DNA of 47,426 nucleotides from an uncultured Pelagibacteraceae bacterium (GCA_902579585.1 CACHHJ010000004.1:1-47426); one strand, 5' to 3'; numbered from the stretch's first letter, positions 7,386 to 16,960 are shown. Numbers and translations: made by a program. Notes: generated by a model from the sequence alone, not told the origin.

Positions 7386-10148
7386 ATGAACAAAATTAAA
7401 AAAACTGATCATTTTTATTTGGTGGATGGATCTGGATATATTTTCAGAGCTTATTATGCTTTGCCTCCTCTTTCTAGAAAAAGCGATGGACTACCTACCG
7501 GAGCAGTAATTGGTTTTAGCAACATGCTTTTTAAACTTCTAGAGGATTCAAGATCAGATGACTCAAAAAATAAACCAACACATTTCGCAGTTATTTTTGA
7601 CTCAGCAAGAAAAAATTTTAGAAACGAGATTTATAAAGATTATAAAGCTAACAGGTCTGAGGCGCCAGACGATCTCGCACCACAATTTGAATATATTAGA
7701 AAAGCCGTCGAGGCTTTCAATGTACCATCCATTGAACAATTAAATTACGAAGCAGATGATCTTTTAGCCACTTACGCTAAACAAATTCTAAAAACTGGCG
7801 CAAAAGTTACAATAATTTCTTCTGACAAAGATTTGATGCAATTGGTCTCAAAAGAAATAAGATTATTCGATCCAATGAAAAGCAAAGTAATTGGAGAAAA
7901 AGAAGTAAAAGAAAAATTTGGTGTAAATCCACAACAAGTAGTTGATGTACAGTCCTTGGCAGGCGATTCTTCAGATAATATTCCTGGCGTCCCTGGAATT
8001 GGAATTAAAACAGCGGCAGAATTAATTAACAAGTACAAAAACTTAGAAACATTATTAAAAAAAGCTGATGAAATTCCTCAGAAAAAAAGAAAAGAAACAC
8101 TTATTCAAAATAAAGAATTGGCATTAATTAGCAAAAAGCTTGTAACTTTAAAAGATGATGTTCCTGTTAAAGAGCAAATTGAAGAATTTATAATCAAAGA
8201 AGTTAAAAAAGAAAAACTATATAAATTTTTAAGAGAGATGGAGTTTAATAGACTTTTGAGTCAGGCGATAAGCTTTTACGGAGAACCAGAAAACAAACTA
8301 GAAAATAAACAAATTAAAAAAAACAAAATTGATGTAAAAAAATACGAAACTGTAATAACAGAAAATCAATTAGAAAGTTGGATTAATAACCTTAAAAATC
8401 AAAATATAATTTCAGTAGATACAGAGACATCATCTCTAAACCCAATTGAAGCTAATTTAGTCGGAATTTCTTTTTGTTACGAAGAAGGAAAAGCATGCTA
8501 CATACCACTAAAAAATAAAGACCAGAAGTGTTTAAACCCTGAAACTGTTTTAAAGAAAATCAAGCCTCTTCTTGAAGATCCAAGTATTAAAAAAATTGGC
8601 CAAAACATGAAGTATGACTATATAATATTTAAAAAAAATAAAATTGAAGTTAACCCAATAGAAGATACCATGTTAACTTCATATACTTTAGATGCGGGTT
8701 TGAACCGACATAATCTAGATACTCTTGCAGAAATTCATCTCGGGCATAAAACAATTTCTTTTAAAGATTTAGTAGGCAGCGGAAAAAAACAAATTTCTTT
8801 TTCAGATGTTAATCTAAATAAGGCTACAGAATATGCTGGAGAAGATGCAGATGTAACATTTAGATTGTATCAATTACTTAAAAAAAGACTAGATCAAGAA
8901 AAACTTACAAAGATTTATGAAATTTTTGAAAAACCAATGGTTGAATTACTTGCAAATATTGAAATCAACGGTGTCAAAGTTGACAAAGAACACTTAAAAA
9001 AATTATCTAAAAATTTTACAGGAAAAATATCTAAAATAGAAAAAGAGATCTTTTCGATAGCTAAAAGGGAATTTAATATTGGATCTCCAAAGCAACTTGG
9101 AGAAATTATCTATAATGATCTTAAAATCGCAAATTTAAAGAAAACAAAAAAAGGTAGCTTAGCAACTAGTGCAAAAATTTTAGAGGATCTCGCTTTTAAG
9201 GGCCATAAATTTCCTAGTTTAGTACTTGATTGGAGACAACTTTCGAAACTGAAAAATACATATACAGACGCACTTCAAGAACATATTAATCCTAAAACAA
9301 ATAGAGTTCACACTTCTTTTTTGCTTGCCTCAACAAATACTGGAAGGCTTGCTTCTAGTGATCCAAACTTACAAAATATACCAATAAAATCCGAAGACGG
9401 AAGAGAAATAAGAAAAGCATTCATTCCTGAAAAAAACAATATTTTAATATCTGCAGATTATAATCAGGTTGAGATGAGAATATTAGCTGATTTAGCAAAT
9501 GTTAAAGAATTAAAAAAAGCTTTTACCAACAATGAGGATATTCATAGCCTTACAGCCAGCCAGGTTTTCGATGTTTCTATAAAAAAAGTGGACTCAAATT
9601 TAAGAAGAAAAGCAAAAGCAATCAATTTTGGAATCATTTATGGAATAACACAGTATGGTTTGGCAAAACAAATTTCAGTTTCAAACAATGAGGCATTAGA
9701 ATTTATAAATTCTTATTTTAAAAAATTTCCAGAAATAAAAGAATATATGAGATCTACAGTAAAGTTTTGTCAGAAAAATGGGTATGTTAATAATATTTTT
9801 GGAAGAAGAATTCATTTGAGAGGTATAAATGATAAAAACTTCGCTGTTAGAAGTTTTCAAGAAAGAGCAGCAATCAATGCACCAATCCAGAGTTCTGCGG
9901 CAGATATAATTAGACTCGCAATGATAAAACTTAATAGATTAATAAAATCTAAAAAATTAGATAAAGCTAAAATGCTTTTACAGATACATGACGAGTTAGT
10001 ATTCGAATGTCAAAAAAATCACCAAAAAGAAGTGGAAAAAATCCTCAAAAAAACAATGGAATCTGTTTCAAGCTCCGAACATCACATGTTTACAATTCCT
10101 TTGGATGTAAACATAAATTCAGGAAATAACTGGGATGAGGCACACTGA
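7386..10148 (+). CDS. polA: DNA polymerase I
   Basis: Full-length DNA polymerase I (920 residues), for Okazaki fragment processing and repair. The N-terminal 5'-3' nuclease begins VDGSGYIFRAYYALPP, with SSDKDLMQLV and GDSSDNIPGVPGIG. The proofreading 3'-5' exonuclease looks active: DTETSSL, GQNMKYD and EYAGEDAD supply its acidic residues. The polymerase has motif A DYNQVEMRIL, motif B RRKAKAINFGIIYG (Phe at the sugar-discrimination position) and motif C QIHDELVFE. A TTG sits in frame directly before the ATG at 7386; the ATG is preferred. The gene is divergent from the ABC ATPase with a gap of only 47 bases. Confidence 0.97.
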   Translation: MNKIKKTDHFYLVDGSGYIFRAYYALPPLSRKSDGLPTGAVIGFSNMLFKLLEDSRSDDSKNKPTHFAVIFDSARKNFRNEIYKDYKANRSEAPDDLAPQFEYIRKAVEAFNVPSIEQLNYEADDLLATYAKQILKTGAKVTIISSDKDLMQLVSKEIRLFDPMKSKVIGEKEVKEKFGVNPQQVVDVQSLAGDSSDNIPGVPGIGIKTAAELINKYKNLETLLKKADEIPQKKRKETLIQNKELALISKKLVTLKDDVPVKEQIEEFIIKEVKKEKLYKFLREMEFNRLLSQAISFYGEPENKLENKQIKKNKIDVKKYETVITENQLESWINNLKNQNIISVDTETSSLNPIEANLVGISFCYEEGKACYIPLKNKDQKCLNPETVLKKIKPLLEDPSIKKIGQNMKYDYIIFKKNKIEVNPIEDTMLTSYTLDAGLNRHNLDTLAEIHLGHKTISFKDLVGSGKKQISFSDVNLNKATEYAGEDADVTFRLYQLLKKRLDQEKLTKIYEIFEKPMVELLANIEINGVKVDKEHLKKLSKNFTGKISKIEKEIFSIAKREFNIGSPKQLGEIIYNDLKIANLKKTKKGSLATSAKILEDLAFKGHKFPSLVLDWRQLSKLKNTYTDALQEHINPKTNRVHTSFLLASTNTGRLASSDPNLQNIPIKSEDGREIRKAFIPEKNNILISADYNQVEMRILADLANVKELKKAFTNNEDIHSLTASQVFDVSIKKVDSNLRRKAKAINFGIIYGITQYGLAKQISVSNNEALEFINSYFKKFPEIKEYMRSTVKFCQKNGYVNNIFGRRIHLRGINDKNFAVRSFQERAAINAPIQSSAADIIRLAMIKLNRLIKSKKLDKAKMLLQIHDELVFECQKNHQKEVEKILKKTMESVSSSEHHMFTIPLDVNINSGNNWDEAH

Positions 10149-10158
10149 TGCCTAAATT

Positions 10159-10186
10159 TTGACAATTTATTTTAAACTATTATAAA
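10159..10186 (+). promoter_or_regulatory. Sigma-70-type promoter for chvI-chvG
   Basis: TTGACA (10159-10164), a 16-base spacer and TATAAA (10181-10186) lie between polA and chvI. An AGGAAAG ribosome site is at about 10193-10199, followed by the ATG at 10205, so the predicted leader is only about 10-12 bases. Position and match to the consensus are good for such a small gap. Confidence 0.6.
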
Positions 10187-10204
10187 CTCTATAGGAAAGT
10201 ACCA

Positions 10205-10903
10205 ATGTCAAAAACAATTGCATTAGTTGATGACGATCGAAATATTCTTACCGGGATAAGTATGGCCTTGGAGAGAGAAGGCTTTAAAGTTCAAACTTAT
10301 ATAGATGGCGAAAGCGCTTTAATTGGTCTTTCTAGAAACCCTCCAGATTTAGCAGTTGTAGATATTAAAATGCCAAGAATGGACGGAGAAGAGTTATTAA
10401 AGAAAATTAGAAAAAAGATGTCTATACCAATCATATTCCTTACTTCCAAAGATGAAGAAGTAGATGAACTTTTAGGACTAAAACTTGGAGCAGATGATTT
10501 TATTAAAAAGTCAGGGGGCTTTTCAATGAAAGTTTTAATTGAGAGAATCAGAGTTCAGCTTAGAAAAAAAACAAATAATAACGATGATTCAAAAAATTTA
10601 ATAGCTCATGGAAAATTAAAACTTGATCCAAATCAATTAGAATGTGAGTGGAATGGAAAATCATTACCTGAAAAATTAACTACAACTGAGTTTATGATTG
10701 TAAAAGAGCTTGCCAAAAGACCTGGTGTTATTAAAGAACGAGCACATCTAATGGATATTGCGTATAAAGAAAATACAGATATAGAAGATAGAACAATAGA
10801 CAGTCATATCAAAAGAATTAGAAAAAAATTCAAAAAAGTTGATGAAAAATTTTCCTCAATCGAAACTCGGTATGGAAGTGGTTATAGATGGAATATTAAT
10901 TAA
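10205..10903 (+). CDS. chvI: Response regulator ChvI (OmpR family)
   Basis: DNA-binding regulator of the alphaproteobacterial ChvG/ChvI envelope/acid-stress system. The receiver has ALVDDDRNIL, D53 in VVDIKMPRMDG, T80 in FLTSKDEE and ADDFI; a winged helix follows (about 130-230) with the HIKRIRKKF and YGSGYRW features of OmpR-type domains. Odd: the normally invariant Lys-Pro (ADDFITKPFS in relatives) reads DDFIKKSGGFS, so the Pro is lost and two residues appear inserted at about 103-105. That site sits on the beta5-alpha5 output surface. It is one base overlapped with chvG (TAATG), so the two are co-translated. Confidence 0.9.
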   Translation: MSKTIALVDDDRNILTGISMALEREGFKVQTYIDGESALIGLSRNPPDLAVVDIKMPRMDGEELLKKIRKKMSIPIIFLTSKDEEVDELLGLKLGADDFIKKSGGFSMKVLIERIRVQLRKKTNNNDDSKNLIAHGKLKLDPNQLECEWNGKSLPEKLTTTEFMIVKELAKRPGVIKERAHLMDIAYKENTDIEDRTIDSHIKRIRKKFKKVDEKFSSIETRYGSGYRWNIN

Positions 10904-12447
10904 TGAAGTTAGTAAAAAGTTCTTCTTCTATTCTTAGAAAATTCTTAGTATTCAATTTTTTTATCTTTCTTTTCTTAGGATCCCTCACTTTTTTCTATTT
11001 AAGTGGTATTCAGCCTAATCTAGTGAAGCAACGTATGGAAAAACATACGGTAATAATTAATAACACTTCTAATCACTTGGAAAGACTAAGCATAGAATTC
11101 GATAAGGAAAGTTTAAAAAATTTTTTATTATCTACTCGATTTCTATTCCAAAATCTTGAAAGAGTTCAATTTTACGATATCACAGGAAATTTAATAGCAG
11201 ATACCAACGTTTTAGACTTAGACCAAAGTGTCTTTACAAAAACCGAAATCGTTATGGAAGAAGATATTAAAGATAACAACATAAAAAAATTAAAAGATAA
11301 TGATAATTTACAAAACGATTTAAATACAAGCTCAAATATTAATAGTTTAAAAGAAATTATTATTAATAAAAAAAATGACGAACCTACTGTGCTAGAGGTT
11401 CAGGAAGGAGATAACCTTTTTATTAAAACCTTAGGTGATGCCAATATCAATGGGGATGTTGTTGGATATATTTTAGTAACTGAACAAACTAATGAGATAT
11501 TAACTGCGGTAGAAGAAAGAAAAAACTTTATAATTAGAACTGTTTTGGCAATCGCTATAGTAATTCTTATTTTTTTAATATTTTTAAATAGATACATACT
11601 CAAACCTATAGGTGGACTAGTGGCTTACACTGAGTCCATAAAGGCAAAAGACGAGTCTATGGGAAAAATAGAGAAGTTTTTAAGTAGAAGTGATGAGCTA
11701 GGTCTACTTTCAAGGTCACTAAATAATATGACCAAAGATTTACAGTATAGGACGCAAAAAGCTGAAAATTCGTCAGCTGATCTAGCTCATGAAATTAGAA
11801 ATCCACTTGCTTCATTAAAAGGAGCTTCCGAACTTCTTGATAACACAACTGATAAAATAGAAAGAACCAAATTAATAAAACTTCTAAGTCACGACGTTGA
11901 AAGAATTGAAAGATTAATTACTGATTACTCTCAAATGCTTAAAGATGAAGCATCTCTTTCAAGAGAAAAAATGAAAATTTTAGATGTAAATAACTTATTA
12001 AAAAATGTCATTGATGAATTTAATAATACAAACGCAGTTATGGAAAAAAATATTAAATTTTTAATTAGTAGAAAAAATTCGAACGGAGGAAATCTTCAGC
12101 TTCTGGGTATAGAAAATAGACTAGAACAAGTTCTAGCAAATTTACTAGATAATGCAGTTTCTTTTAGTCCCCAAAATAGTACAATTAAGATTGAAGTTGA
12201 TAGTAGTAAAGAATTCTTATCATTAAAAATAAAAGATTTAGGTCCAGGTTTTAATGAAGTAAATACTGAAAAAATCTTTAAGAGATTTTATAGTAATAGG
12301 CCTGAAAAATTTGGAGAACACTCTGGTCTTGGTTTAAACATTGTAAAAAGCATTGTAGAAATGCATGGGGGTAAAGTGAGAGCAATTAATAGGTCAGATG
12401 CAAAGACAGGTGCTGAGATTGAATTACAGCTTCCAAAAAGAGGCTAG
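10903..12447 (+). CDS. chvG: Sensor histidine kinase ChvG/ExoS
   Basis: Inner-membrane sensor kinase partner of ChvI. It has a first membrane helix at about residues 14-35, a periplasmic sensor domain with an Asn/Lys/Asp-rich low-complexity stretch (about 120-160), and a second helix at about 209-230. A HAMP region follows, then an H-box SSADLAHEIRNPLASLKGA with phospho-His H296. The ATPase domain has NLLDNAVSFSP, DLGPGF and HSGLGLNIVKSIVE. In many alphaproteobacteria hprK and PTS genes follow; here they are absent and ahcY comes next. Confidence 0.9.
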   Translation: MKLVKSSSSILRKFLVFNFFIFLFLGSLTFFYLSGIQPNLVKQRMEKHTVIINNTSNHLERLSIEFDKESLKNFLLSTRFLFQNLERVQFYDITGNLIADTNVLDLDQSVFTKTEIVMEEDIKDNNIKKLKDNDNLQNDLNTSSNINSLKEIIINKKNDEPTVLEVQEGDNLFIKTLGDANINGDVVGYILVTEQTNEILTAVEERKNFIIRTVLAIAIVILIFLIFLNRYILKPIGGLVAYTESIKAKDESMGKIEKFLSRSDELGLLSRSLNNMTKDLQYRTQKAENSSADLAHEIRNPLASLKGASELLDNTTDKIERTKLIKLLSHDVERIERLITDYSQMLKDEASLSREKMKILDVNNLLKNVIDEFNNTNAVMEKNIKFLISRKNSNGGNLQLLGIENRLEQVLANLLDNAVSFSPQNSTIKIEVDSSKEFLSLKIKDLGPGFNEVNTEKIFKRFYSNRPEKFGEHSGLGLNIVKSIVEMHGGKVRAINRSDAKTGAEIELQLPKRG

Positions 12448-12449
12448 GA

Positions 12450-12467
12450 CAATCAATTCCTTGATTG
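12450..12467 (+). other. Short perfect hairpin between chvG and ahcY
   Basis: CAATCAA-TTCC-TTGATTG forms a 7-bp stem with a 4-base loop just after the chvG stop, in a 51-base gap before ahcY. A TTGACA (12465-12470) overlaps its right arm. It lacks a U tract, so it is a poor terminator; it may be an mRNA processing or 3'-end stabilising element, a small cis-regulator of ahcY, or chance. Confidence 0.35.
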
Positions 12468-12498
12468 ACATAAATTTAATTGTTAAAAGATTTGAATT

Positions 12499-13788
12499 AT
12501 GAGTAATGATTTTAAGGTAAAAGATATAAACTTAGCCGAATTCGGTAGAAAAGAAATATCAATAGCAGAATCTGAAATGCCAGGTCTTATGGCTTTAAGA
12601 AAAGAATTTAAAGGAAAAAAACCTCTTAAAGGTGCAAATATTTTAGGTTGTCTTCATATGACAATTCAAACAGCGGTTCTTATAGAAACTCTTGTTGATC
12701 TCGGCGCAAGCGTAAGATGGTCCTCTTGTAATATTTTTTCTACTCAAGATCATGCAGCTGCAGCAATAGCAAAAGCAGGTATACCAGTTTTTGCATGGAA
12801 AGGCGAAACAGAAAAAGAATATTGGTGGTGTATAGAGCAAACAATAGAGGGTGATAAAAATTGGAAGCCAAATATGATTTTGGATGATGGTGGGGATTTA
12901 ACCGGTTTAATGCATAAAAAATATAAAGATCTTCTAAAAAATATCAAAGGTGTTTCAGAGGAAACAACAACTGGAGTTTTGGCATTAAAAAAAATGGAGA
13001 CTAATAAAGAATTATTAATTCCAGCAATTAATGTAAATGACTCTGTAACAAAATCAAAATTCGATAATTTATATGGTTGCAGAGAAAGCTTAGTTGATGG
13101 AATTAAGCGTGCAACTGATGTAATGATGTCGGGCAAAGTTGCAATTGTTGCAGGGTTTGGAGATGTCGGTAAAGGAAGCGCAGCATCATTGAGACATGCT
13201 GGAGCAAGAGTAATGGTCACAGAGACAGACCCGATTTGTGCTCTACAGGCAGCCATGGAGGGGTATGAAGTTGTACTTATGGATGAAGCAATAAAACACG
13301 CAGATATAGTTGTCACAGCAACTGGAAATAAAGACATTGTTACAGCTGATCACATGAGAGATATGAAAGACAGAGCTATATTATGTAATATAGGTCATTT
13401 CGATAACGAGATTCAAGTAGAAGCTTTAAAAAATTATAAATGGAATGAAGTTAAGCCACAAGTTCACGAAATAGAATTACCTAGTAAAAAAAGAATAATA
13501 TTGTTAGCCGAAGGAAGATTAGTAAATCTAGGATGTGCAACAGGGCATCCGAGTTTTGTTATGAGTGCTTCTTTTACTAATCAAGTAATTGCTCAAATTG
13601 AATTATGGAATAATTCTGACAAATACGAGAAAAAAGTTTATGTTTTACCAAAACATCTTGACGAAAAGGTTGCAATGCTTCATTTAGGTAAGGTTGGGGC
13701 AAAATTAACAAAGATGTCAAAAGAACAAGCAGATTACATTAGCGTTAAACCATCAGGACCATTTAAGCCAGATACTTATCGCTACTAA
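12499..13788 (+). CDS. ahcY: Adenosylhomocysteinase
   Basis: S-adenosylhomocysteine hydrolase, which converts SAH to adenosine and homocysteine and so keeps methylation running. Features are [16 protein letters not shown] near the N-terminus, [25 protein letters not shown], a Rossmann NAD motif [29 protein letters not shown], and the C-terminal [10 protein letters not shown] end of the tetramer tail. The 429-residue length matches the bacterial family. No clear Shine-Dalgarno precedes the ATG. SAH is produced by the many SAM-dependent methyltransferases, including the Cfa homologue in this window. Confidence 0.97.
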   Translation: MSNDFKVKDINLAEFGRKEISIAESEMPGLMALRKEFKGKKPLKGANILGCLHMTIQTAVLIETLVDLGASVRWSSCNIFSTQDHAAAAIAKAGIPVFAWKGETEKEYWWCIEQTIEGDKNWKPNMILDDGGDLTGLMHKKYKDLLKNIKGVSEETTTGVLALKKMETNKELLIPAINVNDSVTKSKFDNLYGCRESLVDGIKRATDVMMSGKVAIVAGFGDVGKGSAASLRHAGARVMVTETDPICALQAAMEGYEVVLMDEAIKHADIVVTATGNKDIVTADHMRDMKDRAILCNIGHFDNEIQVEALKNYKWNEVKPQVHEIELPSKKRIILLAEGRLVNLGCATGHPSFVMSASFTNQVIAQIELWNNSDKYEKKVYVLPKHLDEKVAMLHLGKVGAKLTKMSKEQADYISVKPSGPFKPDTYRY

Positions 13789-13799
13789 ATTAGTAGCCA

Positions 13800-14255
13800 A
13801 TGTTAAAATATAATTTATCCCAAATAGACAGTTTATCAAAAAAAATTTTATCATTTTTATCAAAATCCGATTGTATATTTTTATTTGGGGAATTGGGATC
13901 TGGGAAAACTACTTTTGTAAGAAGTTTAATACATCAGCTACAAGAAAAAAATAAAATTAAAAAAACAGAGGTCACAAGTCCAACTTATAATTTACTTAAT
14001 GAGTATGAAATCCAAAATTTAAAGATAATGCATTATGATTTATATCGCTTAAAAAATGATAAAGAAATAAATCAACTTGGAATTTTTCAAGAAGATGAAA
14101 AAGTAATATCTATTATTGAATGGCCTGAGAAAATAGCTAAAAGAATCAAAGACAGATTAGAAATCACTTTCTATTATCAGGATGAGGTAGAAAGCAGAAA
14201 AATAGATATTAAAGGTCATGGAAAATGGAAAAATTTTAAATTAAATGCAATATAA
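13800..14255 (+). CDS. tsaE: tRNA threonylcarbamoyladenosine biosynthesis protein TsaE
   Basis: P-loop ATPase partner of TsaB/TsaD in forming t6A37 on ANN-decoding tRNAs. The Walker A is GELGSGKTT (residues 30-38). TSPTYNLLNEYE and HYDLYRL (Walker B region) are the classic TsaE signatures, and IIEWPEKI follows. The length of 151 residues is normal. It starts 11 bases after ahcY and overlaps amgK by 11 bases. The ahcY-tsaE-amgK-murU order is characteristic of alphaproteobacteria. Confidence 0.93.
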   Translation: MLKYNLSQIDSLSKKILSFLSKSDCIFLFGELGSGKTTFVRSLIHQLQEKNKIKKTEVTSPTYNLLNEYEIQNLKIMHYDLYRLKNDKEINQLGIFQEDEKVISIIEWPEKIAKRIKDRLEITFYYQDEVESRKIDIKGHGKWKNFKLNAI

Positions 14256-15210
14256 ACTGCAAAAGATTAAAAATGATGCATCTTTTCGAGAATTTTTTAG
14301 ATTATATAAAGGAAAAAAAACCTCGATTATTGTTACAGCATCGAAAGAAAAATTTAAAAACCTAATCGCATATACTGCTGTAAATAAATTTTTAAGAAAG
14401 AATGGAATTCATACTCCAAAACTAATTAGCAAACATTTCAATGAAGGGATTATTGAGATAGAAGATTTTGGAAATAAAACTCTTTTAGATAATATAAAAA
14501 AATCCAAAAACAAACTTTCTTACTATAAAAAATGTACTGATGTAATACTAAAAATACAAAAAATTAAACCGTTAAAAAAAATAAAAATTAGTTCAAATAG
14601 ATTTTTTAAACTGGACTTTTATAATGTAAGTAATTTACACAAGGAGTCCGATTTATTTTTTGATTGGTACCTTTCTGGAGTAATAGGAAATAAAAAAACA
14701 AAAAAATATAAAAAAAAAATAAAAAATGAACTAAATAAGCTTTATAAAAAAATTTTTTTTAATAATAAATTTATTGTTCATAGAGATTTTCACGTATCAA
14801 ATATTATGCCAATAAAAAATAAGCTTGGTATTATTGATACTCAGGATGCTATTTTAGGAAATCCCATGTATGATGTTGCATCTTTAATAGACGATGTAAG
14901 AACTAAAGTTCCTTCACAAATTAAAAAGAGAACATTCCAATATTATTTAAAAAATTGCTCTCTAAGAAACAAGTCAATGCGTTTATTACAAAATGACTTT
15001 GACATTCTGTCCGTTCAAAGAAATTTAAAAATTTTGGGTATTTTCTATAGACTTTATAAAAGAGATAAAAAACCCCAGTATCTAAAATATTTACCTTATG
15101 CTTGGAAATTAATTGAGTTAAGAATGAAAAATAAAATTTTTAAAAATTTGAGCATTCTACTTTCGAGGCTAGTAAATACAAAATTAAGAACTAAAAAAAA
15201 CTTTAAATGA
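14245..15210 (+). CDS. amgK: AmgK-like sugar kinase (aminoglycoside phosphotransferase fold)
   Basis: Probable anomeric kinase for MurNAc/GlcNAc in peptidoglycan recycling, acting just before MurU. The phosphotransferase catalytic loop reads FIVHRDFHVSNIM (HxDxxxxN), followed by the metal site region IIDTQDAILGNPMYDVASLIDD, very like AmgK (IDFQDA, YDLASL). The N-terminal half is poorly conserved and strongly Lys-rich. Identification rests on that motif pair and on the tsaE-amgK-murU gene order. It overlaps murU by 4 bases (ATGA). Confidence 0.82.
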   Translation: MQYKLQKIKNDASFREFFRLYKGKKTSIIVTASKEKFKNLIAYTAVNKFLRKNGIHTPKLISKHFNEGIIEIEDFGNKTLLDNIKKSKNKLSYYKKCTDVILKIQKIKPLKKIKISSNRFFKLDFYNVSNLHKESDLFFDWYLSGVIGNKKTKKYKKKIKNELNKLYKKIFFNNKFIVHRDFHVSNIMPIKNKLGIIDTQDAILGNPMYDVASLIDDVRTKVPSQIKKRTFQYYLKNCSLRNKSMRLLQNDFDILSVQRNLKILGIFYRLYKRDKKPQYLKYLPYAWKLIELRMKNKIFKNLSILLSRLVNTKLRTKKNFK

Positions 15211-15902
15211 AAATAAAAAAAGCAATAATATTAGGAGCTGGTTTTGGAAAAAGAATGCACCCAATTACCAAAAAAATACCTAAACCTTTAGTAAAAATTA
15301 ACAACATAACTTTACTTGAAAATAGTATTAATTTTCTTAATTCGATTGGTGTTAAACATATTGTAATTAATACACACTTTAAGCATAAACAAATCTATCA
15401 ATTTATTGGAAAAAAAAAGTTTTCTTCCAAAATTGATTTAATCATAGAAAAAAGAAAAATACTTAATACAGGGGGAGGAATCTTAAATGCCTCAAAAAAA
15501 TTCAAAAAACAAGTTTTTTTTGTTTTAAATCCAGATACGTTATGGAGAAAAGAATATAAAAATGAATTTAGAAAACTTGAAAAAGGCTATAAAAAAAATA
15601 AAAAACCGATAATGCTTTTAGTATCGAAAAGTAAGAGCTATGACAAATCGTTTAAAGGTGATTTTAATTTAAATTCTAATAATGAAATTTCAAGACAAAA
15701 AAATAATAAATTTATTTTTACTGGAGCTCAAATTATTAGCAGATCAGTTTTTAAAAATAAAAAAATTAAACCTTTTTCGATGAATATTGTTTGGAATGAT
15801 TTAATAAAAAATAAGCATTTAATTGGTATTAAAAGCAATCAAAAGTTTTTTCATATAAATAATTATAAAATATATAAAAAATTGTATAAAAAAAAATTAT
15901 AA
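15207..15902 (+). CDS. murU: MurU-like nucleotidyltransferase
   Basis: Nucleotidyltransferase expected to make UDP-MurNAc from MurNAc-1-phosphate and UTP, bypassing de novo synthesis. The N-terminus reads AIILGAGFGKRMHPIT then KIPKPLV, the nucleotide-binding GxGxRM...PK signature. NTHF, NTGGGI and LNPDTLW (metal-binding Asp) follow, and WNDLI near the end is MurU-like. The 231-residue length fits. The last 6 bases overlap gpmA on the other strand. A glucose-1-phosphate thymidylyl/uridylyltransferase is the alternative, but context favours MurU. Confidence 0.83.
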   Translation: MKIKKAIILGAGFGKRMHPITKKIPKPLVKINNITLLENSINFLNSIGVKHIVINTHFKHKQIYQFIGKKKFSSKIDLIIEKRKILNTGGGILNASKKFKKQVFFVLNPDTLWRKEYKNEFRKLEKGYKKNKKPIMLLVSKSKSYDKSFKGDFNLNSNNEISRQKNNKFIFTGAQIISRSVFKNKKIKPFSMNIVWNDLIKNKHLIGIKSNQKFFHINNYKIYKKLYKKKL

Positions 15903-16610
15903 ATTAGATATTATTTTTTTTTCTCTTGATTTGTCTAAATATTTTGCAGATAAGACTTTTAAAGAGCTATCAAAGTCTATTAGCAGAGGATTTCCCGTTG
16001 GTATCTCAAACAAATTAATACTTTTATCTGAAATATTAAAAATTTTTTTCCCCAAAGCTCTAATGGTATTACCATGAGCCGAAAGAATAATATTTTTATT
16101 TTCCTTTAAATGTTTCTCAATATTTTTTTCAAAATATGGGATTACACGATCATATGTATTCTTTAATGATTCAGTATCAGGTACTTTTTCTAAATTTTTA
16201 TACAATGGATCTTTAAGTGAATTATAATCAGAATTTTTATCAAGTTTAGGCGGAGGAATGTCCCAAGATCTTCTATATTCATTAAATTTATTTTCACCTA
16301 ATTTTTTCTTAGTTTCTTCTTTATTTAACCCAGTTAAGGCCCCATAATGTCTCTCGTTAAGCTCCCAAGCTTTAGTATATTTATAGTTTTTTTCTAGAAT
16401 TTTTATTACAACCTCAAGAGTATTTATTGCTCTTTTAAGATAAGAGGTAAAACACATATCAAAATCTATATTTAATTCTTTTAATAATTTTCCAGATTTC
16501 TCTGCTTCCTGTATACCTTTTTCTGAAAGATTTACATCAACCCAGCCAGTGAAACGATTTTCTGCATTCCAGGTACTTTGTCCGTGTCTAATTGCTATGA
16601 GTTTTCCCAT
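15897..16610 (-). CDS. gpmA: 2,3-bisphosphoglycerate-dependent phosphoglycerate mutase
   Basis: Glycolytic/gluconeogenic mutase interconverting 3- and 2-phosphoglycerate. The phospho-His motif is AIRHGQSTWNAENRFTGW, with LNERHYGALTGLNKEET supplying Glu and substrate contacts and SAHGNTIRAL supplying the second His. At 237 residues it is close to the typical 230-250. It stands alone on the minus strand and is divergent from cutA across only 35 bases. Confidence 0.95.
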   Translation of the reverse strand: MGKLIAIRHGQSTWNAENRFTGWVDVNLSEKGIQEAEKSGKLLKELNIDFDMCFTSYLKRAINTLEVVIKILEKNYKYTKAWELNERHYGALTGLNKEETKKKLGENKFNEYRRSWDIPPPKLDKNSDYNSLKDPLYKNLEKVPDTESLKNTYDRVIPYFEKNIEKHLKENKNIILSAHGNTIRALGKKIFNISDKSINLFEIPTGNPLLIDFDSSLKVLSAKYLDKSREKKIISNL

Positions 16611-16645
16611 TGAGTATAATATACCTATTATATTAAATTATTTAT

Positions 16646-16960
16646 ATGAAGGGTATAAAATTCTTTTACATTACTTGCCCAAAGAAAAAAGAGGCTCATA
16701 AAATAGCTGGATATATTGTAAAAAATAAATTAGTTGCTTGTGCTAATATTATTCACAATGTTGACTCGGTATTTACTTGGAAAGGAAAAGTTACTAAGGC
16801 AAAAGAAATTCTTATTGTTGGTAAAACCATGAATAAAAATGTACAAAAAATAATTAAAAGTGTAAAAAAACTCCATAGTTATGAAGTTCCATGCGTTATT
16901 TTTTTTGATATTAAAAATGGAAATACAGATTTCTTAAAATGGATTATAAAATCCGTATAA
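16646..16960 (+). CDS. cutA: CutA1 divalent-cation tolerance protein
   Basis: Small trimeric CutA1 family protein of ill-defined role, linked to metal tolerance. FYITCPKKKEAHKIA, LVACANII, FTWKGKV and SYEVPCVIFF match the family, and 104 residues is the usual size. It is first in a run of heavily overlapping genes: its last 22 bases overlap the VanZ-like gene. Confidence 0.9.
   Translation: MKGIKFFYITCPKKKEAHKIAGYIVKNKLVACANIIHNVDSVFTWKGKVTKAKEILIVGKTMNKNVQKIIKSVKKLHSYEVPCVIFFDIKNGNTDFLKWIIKSV

Noticed and set aside
12448-12498. SAM or SAH riboswitch before ahcY
   Set aside because: Only 51 bases with one simple hairpin. The conserved cores of SAM-II, SAM-V, SAM/SAH or SAH riboswitches were not found.
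12750-13337. Long open frame on the minus strand inside ahcY (about 195 codons)
   Set aside because: It is a mirror of a highly conserved ahcY coding region. Its translation is Ser/Pro/Thr-rich and family-less, and it has no ribosome site.
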